A stretch of DNA of 36,814 nt from Lysobacterales bacterium (GCA_030065125.1 JASJDM010000055.1:1-36814), one strand, 5' to 3'; shown: positions 15,506 to 24,561, numbered from the stretch's first letter. Notes: generated by a model not told the origin, from the letters alone. Numbers and translations are program-made.

Positions 15506-16903
15506 ATGCCGAAAATTCGCATATTCAAGCAGTACGTACACGTACCGTACGCATTGTTGGCGCTCGCCGAGAGCGTTCTGCTGTTCGGCGCGCTGTATCT
15601 GGCTGCCAGTGTCCGTTTTCTGGGCGACTTCTCGGCTATTGAACAGTATGTCGGGCCTTTGCTCCCCCGGGCGGCCGCTTTCGCCGTGGTGATGCTCATC
15701 GGGTTGAGTTCCATGGGCCTCTACCACGTACACCAGGAAACCCGCTTTCGCAGCCTGTTTCTGCGCCTTGCACTTGGTTTGGGGCTCGGATGGCTGGGGC
15801 TGGCGTTTTTGTACTACGCGGTTCCCGACCTGTATGCCGGGCGCGGCATTCTGGCCATTGCCGTGCTCATCACCCTTATGCTGGTACCCCTGATCAGACC
15901 GGTTTTCTACCGGCTGATAGACGACTCAACGTTCAAACAGAAAGCGCTGATACTGGGTGCCGGCAAAAACGCCCACTCGTTGGTCAATCAGCTTGACAAC
16001 GCGTCAGGTCTGGTGGTCGTCGGTTGCGTTCCCTCGGAGGGAGAAGACCCCCAGGTCACTGAGGAACTGGTGAAAAACATCCCAGCGGGCGGACTTCGGC
16101 AGTTCTGCGCCCGCGCCAAGGTCGAGGAAATCATCGTCGCGGCGGATGACCGCCGCAGTTCGTTCCCGATGAAAGACCTGCTTGAATGCAAGCTCAGCGG
16201 AATGAGGATTGTCGAGCAAATGTCGTATTTTGAACGCGAACAGGGAAGAGTTCGGCTGGATCTGCTGTATCCGGGCTGGTTGGTTTTTTGTGATGGCTGC
16301 AACCGAAGCGCTGTCCGCATGGCCACTAAACGGACTTTCGACGTGGTGGTGAGTTCTCTGCTGCTGGTGGCCAGCCTTCCAATCATGCTGGCGACGGCCG
16401 TCGCGATCCGACTGGAGGACGGCCTCAGGGCACCCCTGCTCTACCGTCAGCGCCGCATAGGCGAGGCCGGTGAAGTCTTCGAAGTCCTCAAATTCAGAAG
16501 CATGAGCGTCGACGCCGAAAAGGACGGCAAAGCCAAGTGGGCGTCGAAAAATGACAGCCGGGTCACCCGCGTTGGGTCATTTATCCGCAAAACTCGGATC
16601 GACGAACTCCCTCAGATATTCAACGTCCTGCGGGGTGACATGAGTTTTGTGGGTCCTCGCCCCGAGCGGCCGGAGTTTGTCGAAACCCTGGAAAAAGACA
16701 TTCCCTACTACGCAGAGCGGCATTTCGTAAAACCTGGCATTACCGGCTGGGCGCAAATCAAGTACCCGTACGGCGCAAGCATCGAGGACGCCAAAGCGAA
16801 GCTCGAATTCGATTTGTACTACGTGAAAAATAACTCCCTGCTGCTGGACCTGTACGTCTTGATATCAACAGCTGAGGTTGTCCTGTTCGGTAAAGGTCAA
16901 TGA
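15506..16903 (+). CDS. Polyprenyl-phosphate sugar phosphotransferase, EpsB/WcaJ type (initiating transferase)
   Basis: A 465-residue membrane enzyme that puts the first sugar-1-phosphate onto undecaprenyl phosphate. It has four N-terminal helices (to residue ~130), a CoA-binding-like/Rossmann region starting at KALILGAGKNAHSL, then a fifth helix and the bacterial sugar transferase domain. The latter has LKFRSM, KTRIDELPQIFNVLRGDMSF, VGPRPERPEF and the C-terminal KPGITGWAQIKYPYG. The N-terminal half resembles the version associated with XrtA/PEP-CTERM EPS loci. The gene overlaps the convergent DnaJ-like gene by 7 bp at its end. The sugar it transfers cannot be read from sequence. Confidence 0.93.
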   Translation: MPKIRIFKQYVHVPYALLALAESVLLFGALYLAASVRFLGDFSAIEQYVGPLLPRAAAFAVVMLIGLSSMGLYHVHQETRFRSLFLRLALGLGLGWLGLAFLYYAVPDLYAGRGILAIAVLITLMLVPLIRPVFYRLIDDSTFKQKALILGAGKNAHSLVNQLDNASGLVVVGCVPSEGEDPQVTEELVKNIPAGGLRQFCARAKVEEIIVAADDRRSSFPMKDLLECKLSGMRIVEQMSYFEREQGRVRLDLLYPGWLVFCDGCNRSAVRMATKRTFDVVVSSLLLVASLPIMLATAVAIRLEDGLRAPLLYRQRRIGEAGEVFEVLKFRSMSVDAEKDGKAKWASKNDSRVTRVGSFIRKTRIDELPQIFNVLRGDMSFVGPRPERPEFVETLEKDIPYYAERHFVKPGITGWAQIKYPYGASIEDAKAKLEFDLYYVKNNSLLLDLYVLISTAEVVLFGKGQ

Positions 16904-17805
16904 TCCGCGTCGTCCCGGCTGCGGGCTACCTTCAGCGGGTCGATGGGGGAGTTGAACCAGCCCGTGACCCGGCCATTCTCGAAATACACCTTGGACACGC
17001 CGTAGTCCCATTCCGACTCGGTGGCGCTGACCGGCTCACCCTGAATACGTCTGACGTCTTCGGCAGTAAAGCCCACGTCAAAACGCTCGTTAGGCACCGA
17101 CGCGCTGGCTGCGCCCGAGCCGGCGGCATCGATTCGACCATTGGGATCATTCCATCTCAGGACTTTCCCGTGAGCCAGTGTGATCGTCACGTCCCCGTAG
17201 TACCAGACGTCACCAATGGTCCTGTCCGGACGCCCCCAGCCGTCGATAAGCTGCCCGATCGGCATGCCGACGAACATCACTCCAGCGTCGGCCGCCCCCG
17301 TATCCTTGGCACTGGACTCCCCCGACCTGGTTTCCGCCGGCAGGCTCGGTGCATCGCCGGGGTCGCTTTTGCTGAACCACACCGCGCCGATGATGATGGC
17401 CACCACGGCAGTCATAGACCGGGTCAGCCATGGACTGCTCTGGCTGACCTCGTTCTCGAATTTTGCGGCGTTCGACACGCCAAAGTCCGTTTCCGTGGAG
17501 CCCGCGTCAGGCGCAGTGCTGTTGGGCCGTTTCGGTCTGTCGGATCCGGCCCTGCCGCTGACAGTCAGGCCGGTAGGCGGCAAGTCTCCGAAAATCCTCC
17601 GATAGCGCTTGAGCTGCTCATAAGCCTCGGTGACTTCTTCAAATCGAAGCTTGGCAATTTTCTCAATCCGCTCGTGCCCGCCGGCGCGATCGGGGTGGTA
17701 GGCCTGGGCCTTTTTCCGATACGCGATCTGCACTGCCTTCCAGCCCTCTTCCGGGGTCACTTCGAGCAATCGGTAGTAGCGGTCAAAGTCGGGATCGACG
17801 GACAT
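16897..17805 (-). CDS. Membrane-bound J-domain protein with two C-terminal BamE-like repeats
   Basis: A 302-residue protein of unusual layout. Residues 8-75 form a J domain with the HPD motif at 37-39, implying an interaction with DnaK. Residues 76-125 are a polar linker. One transmembrane helix (about 127-145) follows. The presumed periplasmic part has two related units: FVGMPIGQLIDGWGRPDRT...VWYYGD (from about 178) and FTAEDVRRIQGEPVSATESE...YFENG (from about 236). The GxPxxx-W-Y-Y-x-x pattern resembles BamE/SmpA lipoprotein domains. It is transcribed against its neighbours and divergently from the export gene at 17861. A role in assembly or quality control of the export machinery is inference. 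Confidence 0.8.
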   Translation of the reverse strand: MSVDPDFDRYYRLLEVTPEEGWKAVQIAYRKKAQAYHPDRAGGHERIEKIAKLRFEEVTEAYEQLKRYRRIFGDLPPTGLTVSGRAGSDRPKRPNSTAPDAGSTETDFGVSNAAKFENEVSQSSPWLTRSMTAVVAIIIGAVWFSKSDPGDAPSLPAETRSGESSAKDTGAADAGVMFVGMPIGQLIDGWGRPDRTIGDVWYYGDVTITLAHGKVLRWNDPNGRIDAAGSGAASASVPNERFDVGFTAEDVRRIQGEPVSATESEWDYGVSKVYFENGRVTGWFNSPIDPLKVARSRDDADH

Positions 17806-17845
17806 TTTGCAGGCAATTCCAGAAGCTAATCCAGCAACAGCGGTT

Positions 17846-17854
17846 TGCTATACT
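17846..17854 (+). promoter_or_regulatory. Extended -10 promoter element before the export lipoprotein gene
   Basis: TGCTATACT fits the extended -10 (TGnTATAAT, one mismatch). Transcription would begin about 7 nt later, at or within a base or two of the ATG at 17861. No good -35 and no ribosome-binding site are visible, so a leaderless transcript is possible. Confidence 0.4.
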
Positions 17855-17860
17855 TACGTG

Positions 17861-18511
17861 ATGATCAAAAATTTGCAATTGCTACAGATACTTTCGGCAA
17901 AAGCCTTACCCGTTTTGTCGACCATTCTGGTACTCACTCTACTGGCTTGTGCCGCGCCCGCGCCCGACCGGATGCCAACCCAGGTGGATACCGAGAATCT
18001 GGTGGAAGAATACCGCATCGGCGTGGGTGACATGGTCGAAGTTTCCGTATGGCGCAATCCCGACCTGGGTGCAACGGTTCCGGTGCGTCCGGACGGGCAA
18101 ATATCGGTTCCGTTGATCGGTGATGTTGACGCGGGCGGAAAAACGGCGGAAGAAGTCGCCGAGATCATACGCAAAGAACTGGAGGTTTACGTCAAACAGC
18201 CGCGCGTAGCCGTCATACTGACTCAGCTCAACAGCCACGAATTCCTGTCGAGAATCCGGGTTACCGGCGCCGTGCGAAACCCGGTGACTATCCCCTACCG
18301 AAGAGGGATCACGGTACTTGACGCAGTGCTGGAAGCCGGGGGGCTCAACGAGTTTGCCTCCCCCGATCGCGCCCGGCTGGTGCGCAAGTCAGGCGATGAA
18401 CCGGGCACTTACGGCATTTCCCTGGGAGAAATCCTGAACAAGGGCGACCTGACCACCAACTATGAACTGAGGCCTGGTGACGTGATCACAGTGCCGGAAC
18501 GAACACTCTAA
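17861..18511 (+). CDS. Polysaccharide export lipoprotein (Wza-like, SLBB domain)
   Basis: A 216-residue protein. Its lipoprotein signal peptide ends in a LLAC lipobox with Cys30. The poly-export domain begins EYRIGVGDMVEVSVWRNPD and includes VRPDGQISVPLIGDV. An SLBB-type domain (IRVTGAVRNPVTIPYRRGIT, VLDAVLEAGGLNEFA) follows, and the end is YELRPGDVITVPERTL. It forms the outer-membrane or periplasmic part of the EPS exporter. It is much shorter than E. coli Wza (about 380) but normal for the XrtA-associated export family. I chose the ATG at 17861; a start at 17807 would put 18 polar residues before the signal. The chain-length gene follows 16 bp downstream. Confidence 0.92.
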   Translation: MIKNLQLLQILSAKALPVLSTILVLTLLACAAPAPDRMPTQVDTENLVEEYRIGVGDMVEVSVWRNPDLGATVPVRPDGQISVPLIGDVDAGGKTAEEVAEIIRKELEVYVKQPRVAVILTQLNSHEFLSRIRVTGAVRNPVTIPYRRGITVLDAVLEAGGLNEFASPDRARLVRKSGDEPGTYGISLGEILNKGDLTTNYELRPGDVITVPERTL

Positions 18512-18527
18512 TCGCTGTGCCGACAAT

Positions 18528-20054
18528 ATGCTGGATCCCCAAACAGAAAGACTAGCCAAAACCCTGCTCCGTGAGCTGTCCGCCCGCCGGGCTGCCTGGC
18601 TGCTGCTGGCGATATTGATCAGCGCGGGCGCCTTGACTTTCGGCTTCCTGCTGCCCAAGCAATACACCGCCTCAGCGCGGATACTGGTGGAAGACAACAA
18701 CATCGTCGGCCCGCTGATGGACGGCGTTGCAGAACAGACCGAAGTTTCAGACCTGGCAGCGATCGTCAGCGAGCTGGTGCTGAGCCGCAGTTTGCTGGAT
18801 CAGATTCTGGCGGCCGGCGGCTGGCTTGAAGGCGACAAGACCCTGGGACAGATTGAGATTGAGCGGAATCAACTGGCCGCCAGAACCTACGTGGAAAACC
18901 TGGGAGGCGGATTGATTCGAGTCAGCTATCGGGATGTTGATCCCGAACGGGCGTTCCTGGTCGCCAACATGTACGTCGAGTGGATCATCGAAGAGAGCCA
19001 GGAAAGCAAGCGGCGAGAAAGCATGAAGGCGTTCGAATTTATCGACAGCCAGGTCAATGAATATCAAAAACAGCTGATCGCCGCCGAAGAAGGTCTGCGC
19101 CAGTTTCGGACTCAGAACCTGGACGCGTTGCCGGAATCCGCCGCTCAGGTGGCTGCCCGTGCCATGGATCTTCGACAGCAGTCGAAAATACTGAGCCTGG
19201 AAATGAGTGAACTCGACGCCCGCGAGCAAATCCTGCGGCAGCAGCTGTCCGGTGAGGCCGAGGTGACCACCGCCCTGGGTACCGGTACGGAGCTGCGGGC
19301 CCAGTTAGTCAACCTGCAGCGGGAGCTTTCAAATCTTCGACTGAATTATCACGACACCTATCCAGACATCATTCGACTGAAAGCCCAGATTGAGGACATC
19401 GAAAATCAGCTTCGAAACAATGACGGCCTGACCGGAGGCGTCGTTGCCAACTCTTCGACCAATACCAGTGAACAACCCATAAACCCGCTGTACCAGGACT
19501 TGCGAAAACAGCTGGCGGATACCGAAACCCGACGAATCACTGCCAGGGCCAGACTGAAAGAGCTGGAAAGCCAGCTGGTGCAGGAAACCAACCGGGTAAA
19601 AAGAATTGGCGATGCTGAAGCGGAACTGGCGGAGCTGACTCGTGACTATGAGGTAAACCGGGATATCTACCAGGACCTGCTGCGGCGCCGGGAGCGCGCC
19701 CGTGTCTCCATGAGCATGGACCAGCAATCCCAGGGCCTGATTATGAAGGTGCAGGAACAGGCGGCCATTCCCCGTGCGCCTTCGGGTCTGCGGTTTATGC
19801 ACATCGCCCTGCTGGGCATGGTGTTGAGCATCGCCATTCCCACGGGGATGACCGCAGCGCTGGTGCAATTCGATCCCCGAATACGTATGAAGGAACAGGT
19901 GGAACAGCTGAAACTGCCGGTATTGACCGTGGTCTCAGAAATGCACACCCGAACGCGCGTACTAGGCAATATTGCGTTCGTGGGGGGCTTGGCCGTACTG
20001 GCAGCCATGTACGCCGTAGCCGCGTGGTTAAAGCTCTTCGGAACAGGAAGCTGA
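18528..20054 (+). CDS. Polysaccharide chain-length regulator (Wzz/GumC-like, without kinase domain)
   Basis: A 508-residue inner-membrane protein with a first helix near residues 25-43, a Wzz-type periplasmic start (YTASARILVEDNNIVGPLM), and long coiled coil across about 170-400. A GNVR-like tail (EAELAELTRDYEVNRDIYQDLLRRRERARVS..) leads into a second helix near 480-500. It lacks a C-terminal kinase; the separate tyrosine-kinase-like protein follows 1 bp downstream. Such proteins control polymer length and link the inner membrane to the Wza-like exporter. The family matches that found beside XrtA systems. Confidence 0.92.
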   Translation: MLDPQTERLAKTLLRELSARRAAWLLLAILISAGALTFGFLLPKQYTASARILVEDNNIVGPLMDGVAEQTEVSDLAAIVSELVLSRSLLDQILAAGGWLEGDKTLGQIEIERNQLAARTYVENLGGGLIRVSYRDVDPERAFLVANMYVEWIIEESQESKRRESMKAFEFIDSQVNEYQKQLIAAEEGLRQFRTQNLDALPESAAQVAARAMDLRQQSKILSLEMSELDAREQILRQQLSGEAEVTTALGTGTELRAQLVNLQRELSNLRLNYHDTYPDIIRLKAQIEDIENQLRNNDGLTGGVVANSSTNTSEQPINPLYQDLRKQLADTETRRITARARLKELESQLVQETNRVKRIGDAEAELAELTRDYEVNRDIYQDLLRRRERARVSMSMDQQSQGLIMKVQEQAAIPRAPSGLRFMHIALLGMVLSIAIPTGMTAALVQFDPRIRMKEQVEQLKLPVLTVVSEMHTRTRVLGNIAFVGGLAVLAAMYAVAAWLKLFGTGS

Positions 20055-20055
20055 G

Positions 20056-20817
20056 ATGACGGATTCAGTCAATTTGCGCCCGGTGTCCAATGACGCCGAC
20101 TCAGAGGACACGGGGCGGCGCGAACTCATCGAACTCATGGAAGAACCGAATCCACTGGTTCCCCGTGTGCTCGATGACGGCAACATTATTCACGCGAAAA
20201 CCAGTTCCGAGACCGCCTTTAATGCCTTTCGCGAGTTACGGACGGACCTGATGCAACAGGCCAATGGGCAGAACTTCGTGTGCATCATCACGTCAGCGGT
20301 GCCGGGAGGCGGTGCGACCCATGTGGCAATCAACCTTGCCTCGGCTATCGCCCTGGATCGTACCAAAACCGCTCTGATTGTAGACTGCAATGTTTACCGG
20401 CCCGCATTGCACGACAGGTTGCGTATAGAACAGCAACCCGGATTGACGGATTTCCTGGCCGACCCTGATGGGGTGTCTATTTCGGACATCATCAAACCGG
20501 CCGGCATTCCGCGTGTCCGTGCCATCCCGTCGGGGAGCAGGCCGGCAAGGGAAAGCGAGTACTTCGGATCCGTCAATATGCGCCTTCTGCTGCACATGCT
20601 GGGTCAGCGCTATCCGGACCGCTACATCATTGTCGATGCGCCATCCATGAATGCCGCTGCAGACACCCGCATGCTGGCCGCATACGCAGACCTGGTGTGC
20701 CTGGTAGTTCCCTACGGACGGGTAACGTCGTCCAGGATTGTTGATTCGAGCCGCGCATTCGATGCCAACAAATTTGCCGGCGTTGTGATTAATCGTGAAC
20801 CGTCAGTTTGGGGCTGA
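20056..20817 (+). CDS. CpsD/Wzc-type tyrosine kinase-like protein with degenerate P-loop
   Basis: A 253-residue protein homologous to bacterial tyrosine autokinases (SAVPGGGATHVAINLASAI, TALIVDCNVYRP as Walker A', YIIVDAP as Walker B). Where the family has PGEGKTT, this protein has PGGGATH: the essential P-loop Lys is Ala87 and the final Thr is His89. There is also no C-terminal tyrosine cluster; the protein ends NREPSVWG. It is therefore probably not an active kinase, although it may still bind the chain-length regulator encoded 1 bp upstream. The next gene begins about 20 bp downstream. A complete kinase of this type is not seen in the window. Confidence 0.88.
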   Translation: MTDSVNLRPVSNDADSEDTGRRELIELMEEPNPLVPRVLDDGNIIHAKTSSETAFNAFRELRTDLMQQANGQNFVCIITSAVPGGGATHVAINLASAIALDRTKTALIVDCNVYRPALHDRLRIEQQPGLTDFLADPDGVSISDIIKPAGIPRVRAIPSGSRPARESEYFGSVNMRLLLHMLGQRYPDRYIIVDAPSMNAAADTRMLAAYADLVCLVVPYGRVTSSRIVDSSRAFDANKFAGVVINREPSVWG

Positions 20818-20836
20818 CGCTATGAGGGATCTGTTC

Positions 20837-22138
20837 ATGAAACGAAGCGTCATTTTCGCTCTGTTGCTGACACCGGGAATGCAGGCGCTCGCCCAGGACG
20901 GCGGACCACAATTGAACTACGGCATTGGCGCGAGAGCCCAGTACGAATCCAACGTGACGCTGGCCTCACAGGATGAAATCAGCGATAACCTGGTGTCTCC
21001 ATTCCTGGACTTTGACTTGAATCGGCTTGGGTCGCGTGTTGATGCCACGCTGAACGGTTTTCTCGAATACACCTCGTACCTGGACGACAGCTTCGAATCA
21101 GAGTTTCGAGGCACGATGGCGGCAGATGTGAGGTGGAAATGGGCAGACGACCGATTCAACTGGGTCCTGCAAAACGACCTGACCCGATCGTCCATCAACG
21201 TGCTCGCGCCGAACACGCCAGATAATGTACAGCAGACCAATGCCCTGTCCACCGGGCCCGATCTGGTTTTTCGGCTGGGTGCCGCTGACCGTCTGAGGGT
21301 CGGTGCCCGCTACAACGATTTCTATGCTGAAGAGGATGACGACGCCAGCTATGATGGCTTCGGTGGCGAGATCACCTGGCTGCGGCGGTTGTCTGAAAAT
21401 CGCAGCTATGAGCTGACCCTGGAGGGCGACCAGGTCGATTTTGATGAATCATTGCTGGGGTCGTCGGACTATGATCGCCAGCAAATCCTTGTGGCCTACA
21501 ACCACGCCGGCAGCCTGACCGGAGGCCGTGACAACGTCAGGATTGAAGTGGGTTACTCCGAACTTGAGTTTGATGACGGTACCGACGACACCTTTGACGG
21601 CCCCATCATGAGACTCACCTGGGACCGCGTCGCATCCGACGGCGCGACACTTTCACTGTCGCTGATCAAGGAAATTGGCGACATCTTTCGGGACACCAAT
21701 GCCGTGTTGACGGCTTTTCCGGTCAATGACACGCAGGATACCGCCGTCACCGGGGCGCCTTTCGAACGGGAAGAATTCCAGATCGGCTGGACCAAGCCGA
21801 TCTCCCAGCGAACAACCCTGAATCTGCAGGCCGGTCTGGACAGGCAGGACTATTCCCAGATCGATCTGGATCAGGAGGTTTTGAGTGCTGAGATCAGCTT
21901 TGGCGTCCAGTTGCGCCCGCTGGTTCAGCTGAACGCTGGCGCGCGCTGGACCGAGCAGGAGTTCAACGACATCGGTCAGGAAGATGAAGACACGGAGTTT
22001 GTGCTGGGCCTTTCCTACCAGCGAACCCGAAACCTGTTTTTTGAGGTTGCCGCGAGTTATCAGGATCAGGACAGCACCAACCCGCTGTTCCGATACGACA
22101 ATTCGACCTTTTACTTCCAGGTGGTCTATCGTCGCTGA
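20837..22138 (+). CDS. Outer-membrane beta-barrel protein of the EPS locus
   Basis: A 433-residue protein. A signal peptide ends near Ala-Gln (residues 19-20). The rest is made of alternating beta strands ending in aromatic residues, with acidic turns (EEDDDASYDGFGG, DDGTDDTFDG). It ends in an outer-membrane sorting signal with a penultimate aromatic strand (STFYFQVVYRR). It resembles the TIGR03016-type barrel found in XrtA-associated EPS clusters. I chose the ATG at 20837 because AGGGA lies 8 nt upstream; ATGs at 20795 and 20822 would put charged residues before the signal. A role as outer-membrane conduit or anchor for the polymer is inference. Confidence 0.85.
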   Translation: MKRSVIFALLLTPGMQALAQDGGPQLNYGIGARAQYESNVTLASQDEISDNLVSPFLDFDLNRLGSRVDATLNGFLEYTSYLDDSFESEFRGTMAADVRWKWADDRFNWVLQNDLTRSSINVLAPNTPDNVQQTNALSTGPDLVFRLGAADRLRVGARYNDFYAEEDDDASYDGFGGEITWLRRLSENRSYELTLEGDQVDFDESLLGSSDYDRQQILVAYNHAGSLTGGRDNVRIEVGYSELEFDDGTDDTFDGPIMRLTWDRVASDGATLSLSLIKEIGDIFRDTNAVLTAFPVNDTQDTAVTGAPFEREEFQIGWTKPISQRTTLNLQAGLDRQDYSQIDLDQEVLSAEISFGVQLRPLVQLNAGARWTEQEFNDIGQEDEDTEFVLGLSYQRTRNLFFEVAASYQDQDSTNPLFRYDNSTFYFQVVYRR

Positions 22139-22143
22139 ATCTC

Positions 22144-23280
22144 ATGTCCAGCGAAACCAGCGCCCGATCAGCCGAGAGCCGTAAACAAGAACTGGCTCTC
22201 AGTCTTCGCGTCGTCAGCGAGAGTTACGAATTTGCGGCACTCAAAGACGAGTGGGATAGCTTGGCCGCGGAATGCCCGGACTGCGACTTTTTCGTCACCT
22301 GGACCTGGGTGCATGCCTGGTGGGAGAAGTTCGGCAGGGATTTTGAGCTGCGGATTTATACCGTTCGCGACCAGGACGGCCAGTTGCGGGGTCTGCTGCC
22401 CTGCTACCTCCAACAGCAACGCATTGTGTTCGGGATGGTCGAGTTCTATGAGCTTCGCTACCTGGGCACAGGAATCGGGCCGCAATCCAGCTATCACGAT
22501 CTGATAGCACGCCCCAAGGACAGGGCCCTGGTAACCAAGACCATCATCCCGCACCTGGTCAGTGAATCCGCCGTTTGGGACGTACTGACACTGAACGACA
22601 TGCCGGCAGAGAGCCCGTTGACAAGAACTCTGCCGAGGGACATGCCGGGGCACCTGTTCCAGGGAAAAAGAACCCCAACCGCGATTGTTGAGCTTCCACC
22701 AAGCTGGGCGTTTTACCTGGAAACCCTGGAACCCGATGACCGTGCAAACCTGATCGCGTGCCGGGAACGATTCGCCTTCGAGGGCAGTGTCGAATTCGGG
22801 TTAGACACTGATAAATCGGCGATTCGTGAGTCACTGGCTACCCTGACGGACCTTTCTCAATCCCGTGGAGGGCAATCGCCCAAGTCTCTGGGTGATTTTT
22901 TCAATCTGATGTCGGGATTATTGTCCGAGTCCAAGCGATTCCGGACTTACACGGTCAAGCAGAACGGAACCACAGAGGCAGTGCTCGTCACCTACCATTG
23001 GAGAGATACTCTCTACTGCGCGGAATTTGCGGCGTCCAGCGCCGTCAGTGCACTGGATCCATATCGTCTGCTGGTGTCCCGGGCAATTGAAGATGCCATT
23101 GCCATAGGCGCCTCCCGGGTCGACCTACTCGGGGGCAATCTGGACATCAAGCGTCAACTGGCGCTGCAGACTCGCGAAACCGTGACCCTTGGGGCCTACC
23201 GTGCCAATAACAAGGGAAAGCTGATCCGCCTGCGCCGGGAATTTCGTCAACGCGGCGGCCAGATTACTTCCAATTCCTGA
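22144..23280 (+). CDS. GNAT/FemAB-like acyltransferase (CelD/BcsL type)
   Basis: A 378-residue soluble protein. The first half (LRVVSESYEFAALKDEWDSL, FFVTWTWVHAWWEKFG, LRGLLPCYLQQQR) is characteristic of the CelD/BcsL acetyltransferase family. The second half contains the GNAT_6-like core (RTYTVKQNGTTEAVLVTYHW... DPYRLLVSRAIEDAIAIGASRVDLLGG). Members occur in cellulose, EPS and PEP-CTERM loci and are thought to acylate sugars or precursors. The acyl donor and target are unknown. It starts 5 bp after the barrel gene. Confidence 0.82.
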   Translation: MSSETSARSAESRKQELALSLRVVSESYEFAALKDEWDSLAAECPDCDFFVTWTWVHAWWEKFGRDFELRIYTVRDQDGQLRGLLPCYLQQQRIVFGMVEFYELRYLGTGIGPQSSYHDLIARPKDRALVTKTIIPHLVSESAVWDVLTLNDMPAESPLTRTLPRDMPGHLFQGKRTPTAIVELPPSWAFYLETLEPDDRANLIACRERFAFEGSVEFGLDTDKSAIRESLATLTDLSQSRGGQSPKSLGDFFNLMSGLLSESKRFRTYTVKQNGTTEAVLVTYHWRDTLYCAEFAASSAVSALDPYRLLVSRAIEDAIAIGASRVDLLGGNLDIKRQLALQTRETVTLGAYRANNKGKLIRLRREFRQRGGQITSNS

Positions 23281-23304
23281 GCTGCACCGCCTCATCGAGT
23301 TCCA

Positions 23305-24561
23305 ATGCTTCTGCTGCTGGTATGTATCAACCTGACCCTGGCCTTCATGCGCCCCCAGGAGTTCATTCCGGAGCTGTATGGCGTGCCCATCATTCCAGTG
23401 GCCATTCTGGCCTGCGGCGTTGCCTGGTTCTTCACCAACAAGAATCTTGAGGGGCCCAACGGATTCCTGGTCCTGCTGTTTCTTCTGGTAACAACCTTTT
23501 CACACGTGGCCAACGGCTGGTTTGGCGGAGCCGCGGATTGGCTGCCGCTATTCGGCGTGACCTGCGTCATGTTTTACTTCCTCGCGGCGGCCTCCTCCAG
23601 CACGCGAAACGTCAGGATTCTCATGTCGATATTTGTCGCGTGCGGACTGGCCATGGTGTTGCATGGCTTCCAGCAGGAGTTTTATGGGCAGGGGTGGACC
23701 GGTGAGCCGCCTATTCTCGGTCGTATCCGCTACATTGGCCTGCTCAATGACCCCAACGACCTGGGGTTGTTCCTGATCATGGGATTGCCATTCATTTTTC
23801 TGTTCTATTCGCAGACCAGGTCCATCCTGGTCAAGCTGTTCTGCGCGACCTCCGCAGCCGCCTATTTTTATGCTTTTTACCTGACCGAGTCCCGCGGCAC
23901 CATCGTCGCTGCAGTGGTCATGATCGGCCTGATGGTTCTGCGGAGGTTTGGCACCGTGGCAGTGGCTGCATTCATGGTTCCCGTCATGTCGCTGGCAACG
24001 TTTCTGCCAGAGCGCATGCGCGAAATCAGCGCGTCGGAGGAGTCCGCCAACATCCGGGTGGAGGCCTGGTATGCCGGGCTGCAGATGTTTGAGTCTCACC
24101 TGTTTTTCGGCGTCGGGGCGGGAAGATTTGCTGAGTTTCACGGTCGAACCGCACACAATACTTTCCTGCTGGTCCTGTCCGAGACAGGCATCATTGGATT
24201 TGCGGTATTCATTGCCATTTTCGGCTACTCCTATTTCTTGATGCGGGAAGCGGCGTTTCGACGTACTGTGACCGAAGGCGGAGATGTTGCTGCATTCGAA
24301 GCCGAAAAAGCCACCTCAACTGCACTTTACTACTCACTGATCGGTTTTCTGGCGGCTGCGTTTTTCCTGAGCCGGAGCTATGTGGTGTTTCCGTACCTGC
24401 TTTGCGGCATGATCACTGGCTACTACACGTACCTTCGATCCCGGGACAAATCGCTGAAAGCATTTCGTCTCACACAGGACCTGGTTATGTGGGCGGTTTA
24501 CACCCTGCTCGGCGTGTTGTTTTTGTACCTGGTTGTGCGCGTACTGTTGCTGGCTGCGTGA
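23305..24561 (+). CDS. O-antigen ligase/polymerase family membrane protein (Wzy-like)
   Basis: A 418-residue protein with about ten transmembrane helices. The start LTLAFMRPQEFIPELYGVPI is that of the ligase-like proteins of XrtA-type EPS loci. The central periplasmic loop contains ESRGTIVAA, VGAGRFAEFHGRTAHNTFL and LVLSETGIIG, the Wzy_C pattern with the functional Arg and His. It could polymerise the repeat units or ligate them to an acceptor, and sequence alone does not separate the two. It is followed by the deacetylase-like gene, with overlapping or near-overlapping start and stop (GTGA at 24558). Confidence 0.9.
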   Translation: MLLLLVCINLTLAFMRPQEFIPELYGVPIIPVAILACGVAWFFTNKNLEGPNGFLVLLFLLVTTFSHVANGWFGGAADWLPLFGVTCVMFYFLAAASSSTRNVRILMSIFVACGLAMVLHGFQQEFYGQGWTGEPPILGRIRYIGLLNDPNDLGLFLIMGLPFIFLFYSQTRSILVKLFCATSAAAYFYAFYLTESRGTIVAAVVMIGLMVLRRFGTVAVAAFMVPVMSLATFLPERMREISASEESANIRVEAWYAGLQMFESHLFFGVGAGRFAEFHGRTAHNTFLLVLSETGIIGFAVFIAIFGYSYFLMREAAFRRTVTEGGDVAAFEAEKATSTALYYSLIGFLAAAFFLSRSYVVFPYLLCGMITGYYTYLRSRDKSLKAFRLTQDLVMWAVYTLLGVLFLYLVVRVLLLAA

